The notes under the pieces are model-generated. The model was not told the DNA's origin and did not search any database. It saw only the letters and a list, made by a program, of their open reading frames with translations. From NCBI RefSeq assembly GCF_024763615.1, contig NC_077222.1, positions 45,012,001-45,076,000 on the forward strand: a stretch of DNA of 64,000 bases, in the 5' to 3' direction. The stretch's first letter is position 1; every line of letters starts with the position of its first letter. A program made the position numbers and the translations under genes. Shown piece after piece: positions 45,726 to 57,770 of the stretch. Source of the stretch: Phlebotomus papatasi. Taxonomy: Eukaryota > Arthropoda > Insecta > Diptera > Psychodidae.

Positions 45726-47037
45726 GTGAGAATTTTTTTTAGTAGCCATGTCTCTGTTAAAAAATGTTTAAATTCCTGAAGGTTTTTGCTCAAAATTTAA
45801 AGATAAAATAGATCCAACAACGGTATACCGCTTTTTTGCGATCAACCGAAATAAAAATAATAATAATCTTAAAATTAATTATCGAAATGACCTTCCAAGT
45901 GACAATTTGTTGTATTTATCATGAATAGAACAAACACAAGAGAGGGTCACACAATCATAAACACGGAGTGACTAATCAGTCACTCGTAGTTAAGCTAATT
46001 ACGCTATCCCGCGATAACTGAAATTTCAAAACAAGCAGAGATATGTTTGCCAAAGTCTTTTATTGCCTCCTTTTTTATCATTTTTTTATCAGTCACAACA
46101 TTATTTGCGAAGAGCCTATTAGACAGAAACCTTTCAACAGCAGTCCGGCTTTATCAGAGGTTTGCGCGCAAATAATTCAAATCTTGCAATTTTTAGCAAA
46201 AAAATTCAATAAAATATTTCTCCACCATCAATTTCACTGCTAATTATTCACAGTTTTTTTCACTAGCAGTACAATATCTCCGAACACTCTCTCTCCATTG
46301 ACTGATTCTCTCTATATTAATTAATTATGTTAATAATTGCAGCTGGTTTTACGCTGCCCATTGCCCCGCTAAGTCAATTATTATTCAGAACACAGAATAA
46401 TCTTGCTATCTTCTCGTCTCTCCAAACGATAAATTCCATTCTTCAGAGTAGACAGAAAAATTGTTTCTGGCTAATTGTAGGAAACTGGCTACAAGAGATA
46501 TTCTAAACAAGAACTATATATTCTTCAACTTTAGAGAGTTGAACAGCAAAGATAAAAAAAAATCCAAAAGGGCGAAGTCAAAAAGAAGTTCATTTATGAT
46601 TTGTTTAAAGGAAAGCATTTAAGATAATATTTTCTAGTATACAGACTCAAAAAAATATACACACCTCTGAAGCTATTTTTCTATACTAAAGCAGGAATTG
46701 AGATCTATATTTAAATATTTTTACTCCCAGGGGGAGTTTTACAACTGGAAAAAGTGTAATGTCTTGAAGGGGAAAAGATATTCAACACTGAAGTATTCAT
46801 AAAACAGAAGGATGACACAGCGACCGCACCTTAAGCTTTTCTTATTCTTTTCTTTCAGATTTCTTGAATCATCAAAATACATTTCTCGAGAATCGCTAAT
46901 TTTGAGTGAATGATTCTCTACATCAGAGTTAAATAAAATAATTGACGATAGATTAGAGATCTTTAAAAGTATCATAGAAAATCTAAAATCATGAAGAAAT
47001 TGGACAATCCACATAAATACAAGATTTTTGTTTACTT
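45726..47037 (+). other. PPM1F intron 1, unassigned 5' part
   Basis: AT-rich intron sequence; a 66-codon frame at 46043-46243 starts with a hydrophobic stretch but has no support. No repeat family is recognised. Confidence 0.4.
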
Positions 47038-47640
47038 TTATGGCCTCTCCACACTATAGAGAAATTTATGCCCATATGTGACAGTTTTTCTTAGTCGTAA
47101 GCAATTTGCTTCAATACGGTCCCTTACTGTGTTATCACACTTGCACATTAAAATTTTAATATGATTCACATTAATTGTCGCTGGTGAGAGTCCAAATGTG
47201 TAATTTGTGTGTTTGAATCATTTTATATTCAAAATTTGATCTATTTGTTGATAAAAAGGTAGACTTGGCCCGCAAAATTTGATATAAATTGATTTATAGT
47301 ATTAATGCGAAAAATTAATGCGATTTTCTCTTTAATTTTTTAATGTGAAAAATATTTATGCTTTAGGTAAATTTAAACTTATTTTTGCAGGCCAAGTCCA
47401 CTTCTTTATCAATAAATAGAAAAACCCCAAATATTAAGTGACTCAAACACACAAATAACATATTTGGACGCTCACAAGCGACAATTAATGTGAATCACAT
47501 TAAAATTTTAATGTGCAAGTGTGATAACGCCGTTATGGCCTCTACATACTCGGGAAATTTATGTCCATATTGAATAGATGGTGTAGGAAAAACTCTTCGA
47601 TATGGACATAAATTTATCTTTAAATTTATCTATATAAATT
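47038..47640. mobile_element. family G copy (G2) split by MITE H
   Basis: G-type ends (GGCCTCTCCACACTATAGAG at the left; GGCCTCTACATACTCGGG and ATATGGACATAAATTTATC at the right) surround MITE H at 47125-47533, implying H inserted into a G element. Confidence 0.55.
47125..47533. mobile_element. MITE H, about 409 bp, long TIRs (about 95 bp)
   Basis: GTTATCACACTTGCACATTA at the left is inverted at the right as TAATGTGCAAGTGTGATAAC, and pairing continues through GATTCACATTAATTGTCGC and the TTTGAATC/GACTCAAA region. A second nested inverted pair (GACTTGGCC / GGCCAAGTC) flanks the centre. Confidence 0.8.
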
Positions 47641-47708
47641 TATCCATTAGAGACAATTTATGTTGTTGTACTTAGCGATATGAGACTTATTCTTATCAAG
47701 ACAAGGTA

Positions 47709-48621
47709 GGAGGGGAGACTGGGGCAAAGTCACAAATCGAAAAATTCAAAATTTAATATCTTCCAGGGTAAAAAAGATAGCGGCTCAATTTTTTTTCTAT
47801 AGACAGCCTCCATAGACCTTCTTCAATGTCGTAAGTTTCTTAGAATTCGAACAAGGAATTTAGAAAATAAAAAATATCGAAATTTTTAGCCCTTCTTTTG
47901 AAATATTTTCCTTGCAGAAAATAATAATTATTACCTACTTATTTTCCAAAATTAATGAACTGGTGAATATTTTCCAAATAATTTGGATTCTTTGAATACG
48001 AATCCGCTATCTATTTTAGAATTTCACAAAAGTTCCTTTTTCCAGAAATCCTTTTATTAAAAATGGCCACTTGGGGTAAAAAGTAACAAAATGTATAGAG
48101 CAAAAAGTAACAAAAAAGCGAAGCAATTTCTGATGTCTCACGGCGAAGAGAAACATCATTATCATGTCTCGCCGCTTGTTGTTGGCATTGGTCAAAAGAT
48201 TTGAAGTCTTTTGTGTGCCTTTTTCTAAAATAGCTTGAAAAGCACTTTTCTCTTTTTCTCACTTTTCTTGCAGAGAAAACCGTGTTTTACAAAGGTATAG
48301 ATGAATAAATTTTCTATGAAAATATGTCCTCTAGGTATTTTTTCAAATTTACGGAAGCCCGTATTGAAGTGAATCAAAATATGATAATACCCCATGTCTG
48401 GTACTATTTGCCTTATTATTTTTGAGAATAGTCACAAAATTTCCTTTTAGAAATTGGCTCGATAAACGTATTTCCTTACAAAATAGAGGAAAATTACTTT
48501 CACAAAGTTGTAGAGCGGTAAATTTCCTATAAAACTGCGCTAATTAGAAATTTTTGAAGCGCTCAAGTAGCTTGTAAAAAAATAAAATATCCGTTTTGTG
48601 ACTTTTTGTCCCAGTCTCCCC
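47709..48621 (+). mobile_element. MITE I1, about 0.9 kb
   Basis: The termini GGGGAGACTGGGGCAAAGTC and the inverse of GGGGAGACTGGGACAAAAAG are flanked by TA. One end is shared with I2 at 32597-32857. An 83-codon minus frame inside has no recognised domain. Confidence 0.75.
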
Positions 48622-48852
48622 TAATCATTTTTAACATGTTATATATCTTAGTGAAAGTATCTGCTAAGTCCGTATTATAGCCAGTACAGCTTCCCCCTGT
48701 AGTGTTGATGCTTTTATCATGTCCCCAGACAGAGTCGGTCAATGGCGATGCATTATATGACGTTTTTGCTATTATATTACATGACGCGTGAAAATTGTCT
48801 AAATCAGACAGTCAGATCTTTGCACCTGCAACTCGAACTCACAACTGTAACA

Positions 48853-49060
48853 CGGTTTTCAAATTAGAGGTTTAGCCCAGTTGCCGAAGATCTGAAAATC
48901 CTAAATAACAACCAATGTTACTGGCTTTTCAGAATCTAATAAGTCATATTTACCTATAATAATCTAATTCTAATCAAAACTTTTCAAAAAACAAAATTGA
49001 CTGATAAAAAATTAAAGAAGTTAAGCCGTGTGGCTAAGCCTTAGGTGTGAAGACTGTATA
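48853..49060 (+). mobile_element. MITE R3
   Basis: TTAGAGGTTTAGCCCAGTTG near the left end and GGCTAAGCCTTAGGTGTGAA near the right end match R1 and R2. 48622-48852 is unassigned. Confidence 0.5.
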
Positions 49061-49269
49061 AGTTTAGCCAAGGATATAATCGACTAACTAAACCTTAAAA
49101 GCCATACTCTTACCAAATATGCTACTCATACGAGACCCCCATAAAAATGTATTTAAATGCAAAAAAAATTTCTGAATAGAAAGAAAAAGGAAATGAATTG
49201 TGAATGGAGTAAAATCGGTTAGATGGACAAAATCGATGTAAGATTTAAGAAACTGAGAAAGAGTTTTCC

Positions 49270-50260
49270 ACCGTTTTCACTCTGGAGGTTGGTCACCAAT
49301 GCTAAGACGGCGGTGGCAGTTATTACTCAAATATGAAATTCTTTAAACTTTGTACTTCTGAAATAGGCTTTCAAGAGCACTATGGCTCAAAAGTAGTTAT
49401 ACCGTTAAATCATACAACTTTGTGCCAGGGGGTACAACTTTGTGCCACCCTATTTTTAGACATGAGAACTTCTCTAGCGGAATTGGTAGTTGCGGGAAAG
49501 CTCTCCAAAAAATCTGTAAGATAGCTTTAATATACGCAAAGTGATCGAGGGTATTCCCTTTTATATGCTTGTTACCAAAGGTTGATAAAAATTCCATCAT
49601 TATCTATGCTGTTTCTTCATTTTTCCGAATCTGCAGAAAAGTGTCCTCTTTAACACACCTTTCACAACGTTTCTAATTTATTCCGTGTATCTTGTTCGAT
49701 TTCTTGACTATTGAGGATAAAATAGCTGAATCGACGATTTCATAGATTGTTCCCTCTTCTTGTAGTGACATGTTAATCTCAAAATGGAGAAAACGCAGTA
49801 CAACTTTGTACCATTAGTTTTCTCGATAATTTGACCCCTATATAATCTATATCGTTCAAATTTCAGTGTTAAGTAATGTCTGGGACTCAGATTTTTCGAA
49901 CAAGAAAAATTTGACCCTCTCCAACCCCCTGACCAGAGATATTGGTCATAAAAGAATAAATTTTGCTACTTCTTATAATAATTTAAAGACTTTATTTATT
50001 TTGAGCCGTTCTAGTTGTCAGAATTTGATCATTGATGATGGTGTAAAAAAATTAAAGATCTTATGAAAATACACAATTCCTGGGAGCATTACAACTTCTG
50101 GCGACCACCGCCAGGGGCGCTATAATCGAAAGATTGATTTTCTTAATTTCGACATCGAAAATTTCGAAATCCACATTTCCACTTTCGACGAAAATTTAGT
50201 ATGTTAGCCGAGCCTGAGACATTTCTAACAATGGGTTGCACTAGCCTCTCGATGCTACTT
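49270..50260. mobile_element. probable family C-like fragment (C5)
   Basis: Contains words shared with C1 such as GGAAAGCTCTCCAAAA and ACCGCCAGGGGCGCTATAA (inverse of the C1 'gcgcccctagcggtgg' part). It is too diverged to set borders. 50261-50879 is AT-rich and unassigned. Confidence 0.35.
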
Positions 50261-51701
50261 AAATCGACTTAGAAAAAATAATTTATAAACAATATTTAAT
50301 TGAATTAAATTCAAGGAAAAGGAAAATAAAACTTGTTTTTTGTATTGTTTAATTGTGAATATATTTATATATAATAGTGATGATCTGAAGCCAAAATTGT
50401 GAATAAAATCTAGCAACTAACGACGCAGATTCATTCCGGCAGTATATCTGGACGATTTCATATCCTTTAACTTCTTTTAACTTGCCATTTTAAACTAAAT
50501 TATGAATTATCGAAAAACAACTCTTATATACATGTATTTTCAATAGACAACTTTAGAAATGTCCAAACCCACCATTGGCCTCTCAAATGACATAAACTCA
50601 AAGTATAGCCGGTTAATTTTAAGTTAGTTGCATGTGTTTGACCATTTTGAATAACTTTTCAAATGAGGCAACAAACTTTTGAAGCTTGAAAAATGAACAA
50701 CTTTTGGAAAACAATAATTTTTTATATGAAATAAAATTAAATAATTTTTCCGAAATACATAAATAAGTTCTACGGCTAACAGGCTACTAATTTGCAAAAA
50801 GAAACATTTTAAAAAGTAATTTTTTCTCTCAACTACTTTCGAGTGTTCATTTTTTATCAACCGATTTAATTTAAATTTGGATTTTTTGGAAAGGTGTGTG
50901 AAAATTTCGAATCCGTTAGCATCCATGTCGATCGATAATGAATTGGTTAAGTATTGATAATTGAATATTTTTTTCAGAAATAAGTTTTTTACTTGGCCTT
51001 ATGTTTGTTCTTGAGCTAGAGATCAAACGATAAAAGATATCGACTTCCAGCCTTCGGTGACCCCACCCCTTATAAATGGACATTATCTCGGTCGGTCTTC
51101 TGTCCTTTTTCTCTTCAGCCCCCCCCCCCTTCATTCCCTTCCAAAACATGTTTTGTGGTTTTTCTGCCCCAAGATTTTTCAATGATTTTTGAATATGTTT
51201 TGAAGGTACCCTAGGTTAACATTTCGTCCATACATACCTTATGACTGGAAAATTCGTCATTTTGAATTATTGAGGGTCAAAGTTCATATAGGGCTAATTT
51301 TTCAACCGACTTACTTAAATTGAAATTTCCAACTCGATTAGGGTAAGTGTGCCAAATTTCGGCCAGCTTGCAATTTCGGCCACCTTTTTTGCTCCTCAAA
51401 TTTCCATGAACTTTTAGATTTTACGTACTCTAGAGATTAATACAATGCAAAAGAATGACAAAAAATGTAGCTTCGACAAACGAGATGTCGTGAAAAAGAC
51501 GTTGGAAGAATTCCCGGAGGGCAAGGAACTATGAGAATGAGGGTGGCCGAAATAGGGCACCAAAGCTATGTCTATATTTTTATTCATTTTGAAATGTATT
51601 AAGAATAATTTTAGAGTAAATAAAGACGGTAAACTCTTTACAACGTTCCAAGCAACAGTCTTTCAGAAGAAAGAATAAAAAAAATCAATTTGTATTTAAA
51701 A

Positions 51702-54700
51702 GGGATAATCCTAACCGGCTTATTGTAGGTGAGATTCTTAATGTGAGCTAACTCGGAATGCTTGCAAATTCGATTTAGAGTTGAAGTTGGGGGACGCCAT
51801 TCAGTTATCTTGAATCAAATTCGTGAAATTATACAAATTTTGTATTTAAACCAAAATATGAAGGATTTGGATGGACTGGCAGAAAAGTGATATATGGGTG
51901 AAATGTAGACCAGAAAGTTCTCTATAATTTTGCCATAGAACATGATCTCATCGATTACTCAGAAGCCGAGATAAGCGCGGTTTTTTGTTTCTCAACTCGT
52001 TTTTTCGATCAGATCGCCCCAAGTGTTCATTTGGTGAATTTCAACTATATGAAAGAATTGTTGTATTTTGTGAGACTTTCCATTTAAAACCCTATTTTAA
52101 GTGTCTTGGTGGAGTAGAGGCAGTCATATTGGCATCTGAGTGGTTTCAAAGCGTTATTATGGGAAAAATCAATTTTTTCACACTTAAACGGCAAAATCGG
52201 ACAGATCGCATTATCTGATCGAAAAATGATGTATTGACGAAATATAGAGACAAATGTCCTCTACAATTATGTTGAAGTAATCATCAAAATCGGTTCAGCG
52301 ACAGTCGAGATAATTGAGGTTATGTGATTTTGAAATTGGTTTTTTGACTGTGGCGCCCCTGGTGTTGGTCCCACGAAGTTCAAATGTTCTAGAAAGTTGT
52401 AGCATTTGGTGAGATCTTTGAATTAAGATCTCACGCGAAGATCTTTCGTTTAAGCCCTCACCCATCAAAATCGGTCACATAGAACCGCAGGTATGAATTT
52501 TTTAATTTTGTGAACTTTGACCCCTCATATCTCCGGTTCTATTGAAACCACAGCACATTTACGCCCTAGGATGATTAACTAACGGATGGAGCATTTTAAT
52601 TCAGAAATTGTACATTTTTCTTAAATTCTTTATAATTTTTAAGTTTTAGATCCCACAAAAATTAATATAACACGAAATGGTAGGCACATGTACAGAGAAT
52701 ATATTTTTATTGAATTTAAGATTTTACTGGTGTTACAGATAGAAAATTTGTCAGAAAAATTCAAAAAATTGCGAATTTTACGTCTTTTTCATAAAGGTTT
52801 TAGGAACTGTTATCCTCGTGCAATCATTATAAATTTTGTGCTAATAACAAAACATTAGATACTCTTTCATTTGGTAAAAGTTTTAAAATGATTGCATTTG
52901 GTTTTATACCAAAACTAAAAAACCGCTTAAGAAAAAATATACCACATTTTTGTACGGAAAATGTATGAGAATGCTCCGCCCTGTTTACGCCCCAGTTTGG
53001 AAACGTCCTAGGCTGGACTACAACACTCTAAAATTTCATTAACTTGCACAAAGGAATTTTTGAGAAAAATGAGTTTGAATTTCGATAAATTTTGACGCTA
53101 TCGCAGCGCCACCTGTGGTGACTTTTTCAACTTCCATCTGAAAGTGCTCATCGAGACGAAACCAGAAAGCCAAAATTTAGGTCGCTATGTTGATTAGAAC
53201 CGGAGATAAAGGCCGGTCAATATTCGAAGTTTAACCCCTTATAGCTCGGGTCAGGGGTTATGGATCGACTTATGTATTTTTTTTTTGTTTGGTAGGTATA
53301 ATCAAGGGCTACAACATACTAAAATTTCAGCCCGATGTATAAAGGAATTTCTGAGTTATTTAACTTAGAAAATTGAAAAATTTTCTTTTTAAAAATAGCG
53401 CCCCTAGCGGTGGTTTTATCAACTTGTGATGTTAGAAGGGGAAGTGGCATTTCATGAGAGCTTTCCAAAACGCCCTCACTTTTTAAATTCTGATAATTAG
53501 AACCGGAGTTATGGGCATTTTAAGAATTCGTCAGTTAAATCAGCATTTGTCGTAACTTCCTTTTGACAACTTTTCAGGAGACCAAATTTTCAGTTCAATA
53601 TTATTTTTCTTAAAAATGAGCCCCGAATGCGATACTTTTGAGTAAAAATAATAAAATTGGGACTAATAAACTGTAAGTTAACTCGAGAAAATCTTTATAA
53701 AATTATTTAAAAGCTGCAATATTGAGAAATATGTAAGAAGAAACACAGTAATATTTTATCGTAACTTACATCATTTATAAAGCCGTAACTTCTAATGTAT
53801 GGAGATTCTGGAAGTTACGACAATTTTCAAAAACACATTATATCAATTTTAATTACTCTAGTGATAATGAGTGCCTTTATTTCACTAAATTAGTCAATTA
53901 AGCTGTGGTCCTTGTCACTAAAAGCTTTTATTTTATAAATTTTATTGAATAAATTTTGTGCGGCGCATCGCTTGTTTTGTTTTGAAATAATGACAGATGG
54001 GGAGGGATTTTTCCTCACTTTTTTTCTCACAAATATCGAATTAAAATGATTTAATGTTGTATTATTCGCACTGTCTTTGGATACTTGGAAGAGTTTGTGA
54101 ACGTTTTAATGAGAAATATTAAATTTTTGCTGCAAATTACAAGTCACGCAAGCGAGCTAAAAAAGTTACGGCAAATGCTGATTAGAGTAAATTTTGTATG
54201 AAAATTTGTCGTAACTTCCCCAAAAATGGAAGTTACGACAAATTCTGACAAATTTTTATTATTTAAGGGCACTTACGATAATTTTTGTTTAAAATAAATT
54301 TTAATGGGCCTATAAATGTTTCTTTTTCTCAAGTGAGTTTAATAAACAAAATTACGCCCATTCTAAATATGTTTTCTAAATTCTAAAATCCCAAAATCGC
54401 AAAAATGAAGTTACGACAAATGCTGATTTAATTGACGAATTGTTTTTTGGACTCTTATTGCTCGGGTCAGGGTGGTCGAGGGACCTTAAGTTTGGTATTG
54501 ATCGAAAGCCCTAAGGCCCAGCTATAACGTACTAAAATTTGAGCCCGATCGATGCCATAGGAGCGGAGCCATTGAGAAAACAAAAAAATGGGGGTATTCA
54601 AAATGGCGGAAGGAGGGGTGGGAGGTGGGGGGTCAATGCACCAAGTTGTAATTTTCATACGATGTATAACCTTTGCCGAAAACCACAAATCGATCTCTCT

Positions 54701-54880
54701 TTTAGTTTAGGAGCTATTAAGCTCCAAAGAGCGGCCGGCCGGCAGGGAACGTAACTTAGCCCCCCATATATTCGTGATCAGGAAGTGACGAAACACATTT
54801 TGGCCAAGTTTGAGCGCGATCGGAGAACATGAAATTTTGTTAGGATTATAGTAGGTGAGATTGTTAAGAATCTCACCTAA
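51702..54880 (+). mobile_element. element C1, about 3.2 kb, Helitron-like insertion in B3
   Basis: Compared with intact B1, the insertion lies exactly between A (51701) and T (54881) with no target duplication. The 3' end reads CTAA and carries a hairpin, TAGGTGAGATT-GTTA-AGAATCTCACCTA. An A/T target, no duplication, a CTRR end and a 3' hairpin are Helitron traits. However, the 5' end is GGGATAATCC rather than TC, and the hairpin abuts the end, so the class is uncertain. No Rep/helicase is encoded. MITE P is inserted inside it. Confidence 0.65.
53524..54440. mobile_element. MITE P, 917 bp, 35-bp TIRs, nested in C1
   Basis: ATTCGTCAGTTAAATCAGCA with the following TTTGTCGTAACTTC at the left is inverted at the right end with about one mismatch. 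The interior contains several further GTAACTT/AAGTTAC words in both orientations. Copy C2 lacks this insert, confirming that it is a separate element. Confidence 0.75.
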
Positions 54881-55332
54881 TATTACATTTCAAACTTGAG
54901 ACTTTGACGCTTGCATGCAACTATGCCGAAATTTGGCACACTTACCCTATATATAGGTCCCAATCTTTAATGAATTAGTCAAGTAACCGTAAGTGATTTA
55001 TTTTTTTCGAATTATACCTTTTTATTTGTGCGTAACGATGTTATTGATATCAAGAATATTGCAATATGAAATCTTTGTAACCAATTTTCAAAATGAACTA
55101 TTTTTAACTAAAATCATGCGAAAATATATTTCACGGAGAGCTGTATCTCGTGAGCTTTCCACAAAGCTGAAACATTTTACCATCCCTTTTTTTTAACGAA
55201 ATTGAAGATCTTGGTTTTTTTTGTCTACTAGAAAGTGTTCAAAGCAAGTTTGCAGCTCTGATCTTTTGGAATACAGAAAGTACCATTAAGTGGGTAAATA
55301 AAATTTAAATGCATGTCTGTGTTCATTTGCAG

Positions 55333-55442
55333 AAATTGTCCATCGACTCTGCTCAATCCAATAGTCCGAGCCGTTATTGAGAGAATTAAGCAGCAATGCC
55401 AGAAATCGCCAGATGTCTGTGGCTATAATCCCGAAAAGAAAT
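55333..55442 (+). CDS. PPM1F: PPM1F-type phosphatase, exon 2
   Basis: The ATTTGCAG acceptor joins in phase with exon 1 and gives RNCPSTLLNPIVRAVIERIK through YNPEKK, a helical N-terminal part of the protein. It ends at a GTATGT donor; the next intron is 70 bp. Confidence 0.85.
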
Positions 55443-55512
55443 GTATGTGTTCATTGGCCCAATTATAGTCCTCATAGTGGGCATTTTTTTTTTTAATTTT
55501 GCCCAATTTCAG

Positions 55513-55925
55513 TTTATCAACCAATTAAGTTGATGAGATCAGTCACTGCGATGGTGGATGAGGTGTGTCTGAAGGCGCTGGATAACGCAGCATTGGATTT
55601 GATGATGCCACGGATAAATCCATCGAAACTACCACCAAAATATGAGGCTTATGCTGTGAAGAATGGTCGGAGGATTATGGAGGATCGTCATGTGGTGATA
55701 GATGATTTCAATGGGTTGTTTGATGTTAAAGTCAATGAATCACAGAGAACGGGCTTTTATGCTATTTTTGATGGACATGGTGGGCTCGATGCAGCAGCCT
55801 ACAGTGTTTCCCATCTTCACTACCATCTCTCTGACAGTGTTTACTATCCCAATTCACCGGCTGAGGCAATTAAGGATGCTTTTGTTCGCACAGATAAAAC
55901 TTTCATCCAAAAGAATGAGTATAGA
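55513..55925 (+). CDS. PPM1F: PPM1F-type phosphatase, exon 3 (start of the PP2C domain)
   Basis: PPM1F (POPX2) is a Mg/Mn-dependent Ser/Thr phosphatase; in mammals it acts on PAK kinases and CaMKII. This exon holds the start of the catalytic fold: KNGRRIMEDRHVVIDDF supplies the metal-binding Glu-Asp, and FYAIFDGHGGLDAAAYS is the PP2C signature with the DGHGG metal site. The frame continues from exon 2 after a TTTCAG acceptor, and the exon ends in phase 0 at GTGAGT. Confidence 0.93.
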
Positions 55926-56023
55926 GTGAGTAATACATATAATTTTTTTTTTTTGCAGCAAAAGCAGTATTTCATTTGGTAAATTGAATATGTGCATATT
56001 TAATTTTCACTGACTAATTGCAG

Positions 56024-56173
56024 ACACTAAAAGGTGGTACAACAGCCCTATGTGTTCTCCATCGGCCGGAGGAGAGGTGTCTATATGTGGGCTGGGTTGG
56101 AGATACTCAGGCACTTTTAGTTAAAAATCGAAAAGTTTTCCAAACTGTTAAACCCCATAAGGCCGATGATGAG
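56024..56173 (+). CDS. PPM1F: PPM1F-type phosphatase, exon 4
   Basis: Phase-0 exon TLKGGTTALCVLHRPEERCL through KPHKADDE. GGTTALC and VGWVGDTQALL are PP2C motifs 5-6; Thr replaces the usual Ser in the GDS motif. Introns on both sides are short (98 and 69 bp). Confidence 0.92.
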
Positions 56174-56242
56174 GTACATTTAGCAATTTCACTTCAATTT
56201 CCCATTCATATTTTAACTATTTCATATTTATGATTGAATTAG

Positions 56243-56507
56243 TCTGAGCAGAGGAGAATCGCTAGACAAGGTGGTGCTTGTATAATGTTTAATGGCGTTT
56301 GGCGTGTTAATGGACAGTTAGCAATCACACGAGCCATCGGTGACGTCGACTATAAACCCTATGTGACGAGTGAACCGGAAATAATGTCCATTCCATTGGA
56401 TGGCGATGAGGACTTTCTAATAATGGCTAGTGATGGCCTGTGGGATCATGTGAAGGAGGATGATGCTGCTATAACTGTATACAACATGGCAGCGCAAAAA
56501 GCTACAG
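56243..56507 (+). CDS. PPM1F: PPM1F-type phosphatase, exon 5 (last one seen)
   Basis: SEQRRIARQGG, then NGQLAITRAIGDVDYKPYV and the metal-site motif FLIMASDGLWDHV. It ends in phase 1 after NMAAQKATG at a GTAAGT donor, about residue 366. The final PP2C block with the Asp-Asn (DN) metal ligand, usually about 50-90 residues, is absent and was not found downstream, so the gene probably continues past the window. Confidence 0.93.
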
Positions 56508-57310
56508 GTAAGTGAGATCAATATGACAAATTTCATACACTAATTATTTTAGAGTGGCTTTGGGGAGAGCATAATCGGTAATCTCTTGAATATATGTGTG
56601 GACACCAAACAATTAGTACTGTTGTATGCTCTATTTATCATTTAAATTGTTGCACCGTCAATTTATAATTTTTCTCACTGAGAAATTTTATCTTCTTTTT
56701 TCCCCATAATATTACTCGCCCTAAATGGATTAAGATTGAGTGAAAAACGAAAAAAAGCTTCAATTAAATTTATACGGCTTATTCCTTCAACAATATACCA
56801 TTAATGGTGAATTACAATTTAGACTGTAAGTTCCTAAGTGCAGATCAAATTAGTGTATGGGGAAGGTTTTGAAGATTCGTACTAAAAAAGGAGTCCAAGA
56901 TTTAAGATTTTTTTACTGAATGCCACACACACCGAATTAATTATATCACTATATCAAAAAAATTTCTTACTTATTGGGTTCGTAATTCTGCCTCACAAAA
57001 TTCCTGGAAGTCCTTGGATTTTCCTCTACAGGAAAATGAAAATGTAGCGGCATTTTTTACGAAGGTGCCCTGGTAAACTCAGCTTCGTACCACTTTTTCC
57101 CACCTCTGTAGGCCTCAGTTTTCCCGAAAACATTACACCGGACAGAAAAATTTTGGGCATCACTACTTAGATGGAAGTTTCATCTACTTGCTTTCACCAT
57201 TTGTAGGAGGTATCACGCATTAAAAATCAATTTTAAGCTATTTTTCTAACACATGTTTTTTGACACTCGGAAAACCATTTTTTCCCTGCATTCTGACAGT
57301 TAAGAGCTTG
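56508..57310 (+). other. downstream of PPM1F exon 5, unassigned
   Basis: AT-rich sequence, presumably the next PPM1F intron. No exon with the expected DN motif and no clear repeat border is seen. Confidence 0.4.
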
Positions 57311-57620
57311 ATTAGGTGTGATTCTCTCATAATCACACCTAATGTAATCCTCGGATTTTCTCTAACACTTCCAATTGGTCTTACACAACATATTTCGCAC
57401 GTAACTGATTTCAAAAATGACCAGCCACCAATTTAATGTGAAATGTGGGAAGTTCTACTTTAAAACAAGAAAAATTGAATGAGAAATACTCAAAATACAT
57501 CGAAGTGACAAATTAAAGAATCACATCTACCATAAGCAGTCTAGTTACATCACTGAACAAATCAGAAAGTAGTAATCACACCTATTGTAATCCTCGAATT
57601 TTCTCTAACGTCTCGAATTT
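57311..57620. repeat. hairpin plus direct repeat of its right side
   Basis: ATTAGGTGTGATT at 57311-57323 pairs perfectly with 57331-57343 across a 7-bp loop. The right-hand stretch AATCACACCTAATGTAATCC recurs, slightly changed, about 240 bp later at about 57574. The hairpin is built like the 3' hairpin of family C, so this may be the end of a related element; it lies just left of a B-element end. Confidence 0.5.
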
Positions 57621-57668
57621 GTCTTACAGAACATTTTTTGAACATCAGTAATTCTTAGAATTACCAGT

Positions 57669-57718
57669 GAGACTTTTGCGCTTGCATGCAACTATGCCGA
57701 AATTTGGCACACTTACCC
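57669..57718 (+). mobile_element. right end of a B-family MITE (B4)
   Basis: GCTTGCATGCAACTATGCCG and the terminal ACACTTACCC, then TA, match the last 50 bp of B1. The left part is missing, presumably removed or displaced by the neighbouring hairpin element. Confidence 0.7.
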
Positions 57719-57770
57719 TACTGTTTAATTTCACAATTGTAGTGTCAGAAATTAGTAGTTAGTAGTTGCG

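Larger units (their letters stand above)
51341..54947 (+). mobile_element. MITE B3, interrupted by element C1
   Basis: Left part 51341-51701 from GGGTAAGTGTGCCAAATTTC; right part 54881-54947 ending TTTGGCACACTTACCC. TA duplications lie at 51339-51340 and 54948-54949. Joining the two parts gives a B element colinear with B1. Confidence 0.85.
50880..55195 (+). mobile_element. repeat N2, outermost element of a four-level nest
   Basis: The left part at about 50880-51338 and the right part at about 54950-55195 together match N1. MITE B3 with its cargo sits between them at a TA. The right part carries GAGCTGTATCTCGTGAG and CACAAAGCTGAAAC, as in N1 and N3. Confidence 0.6.
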
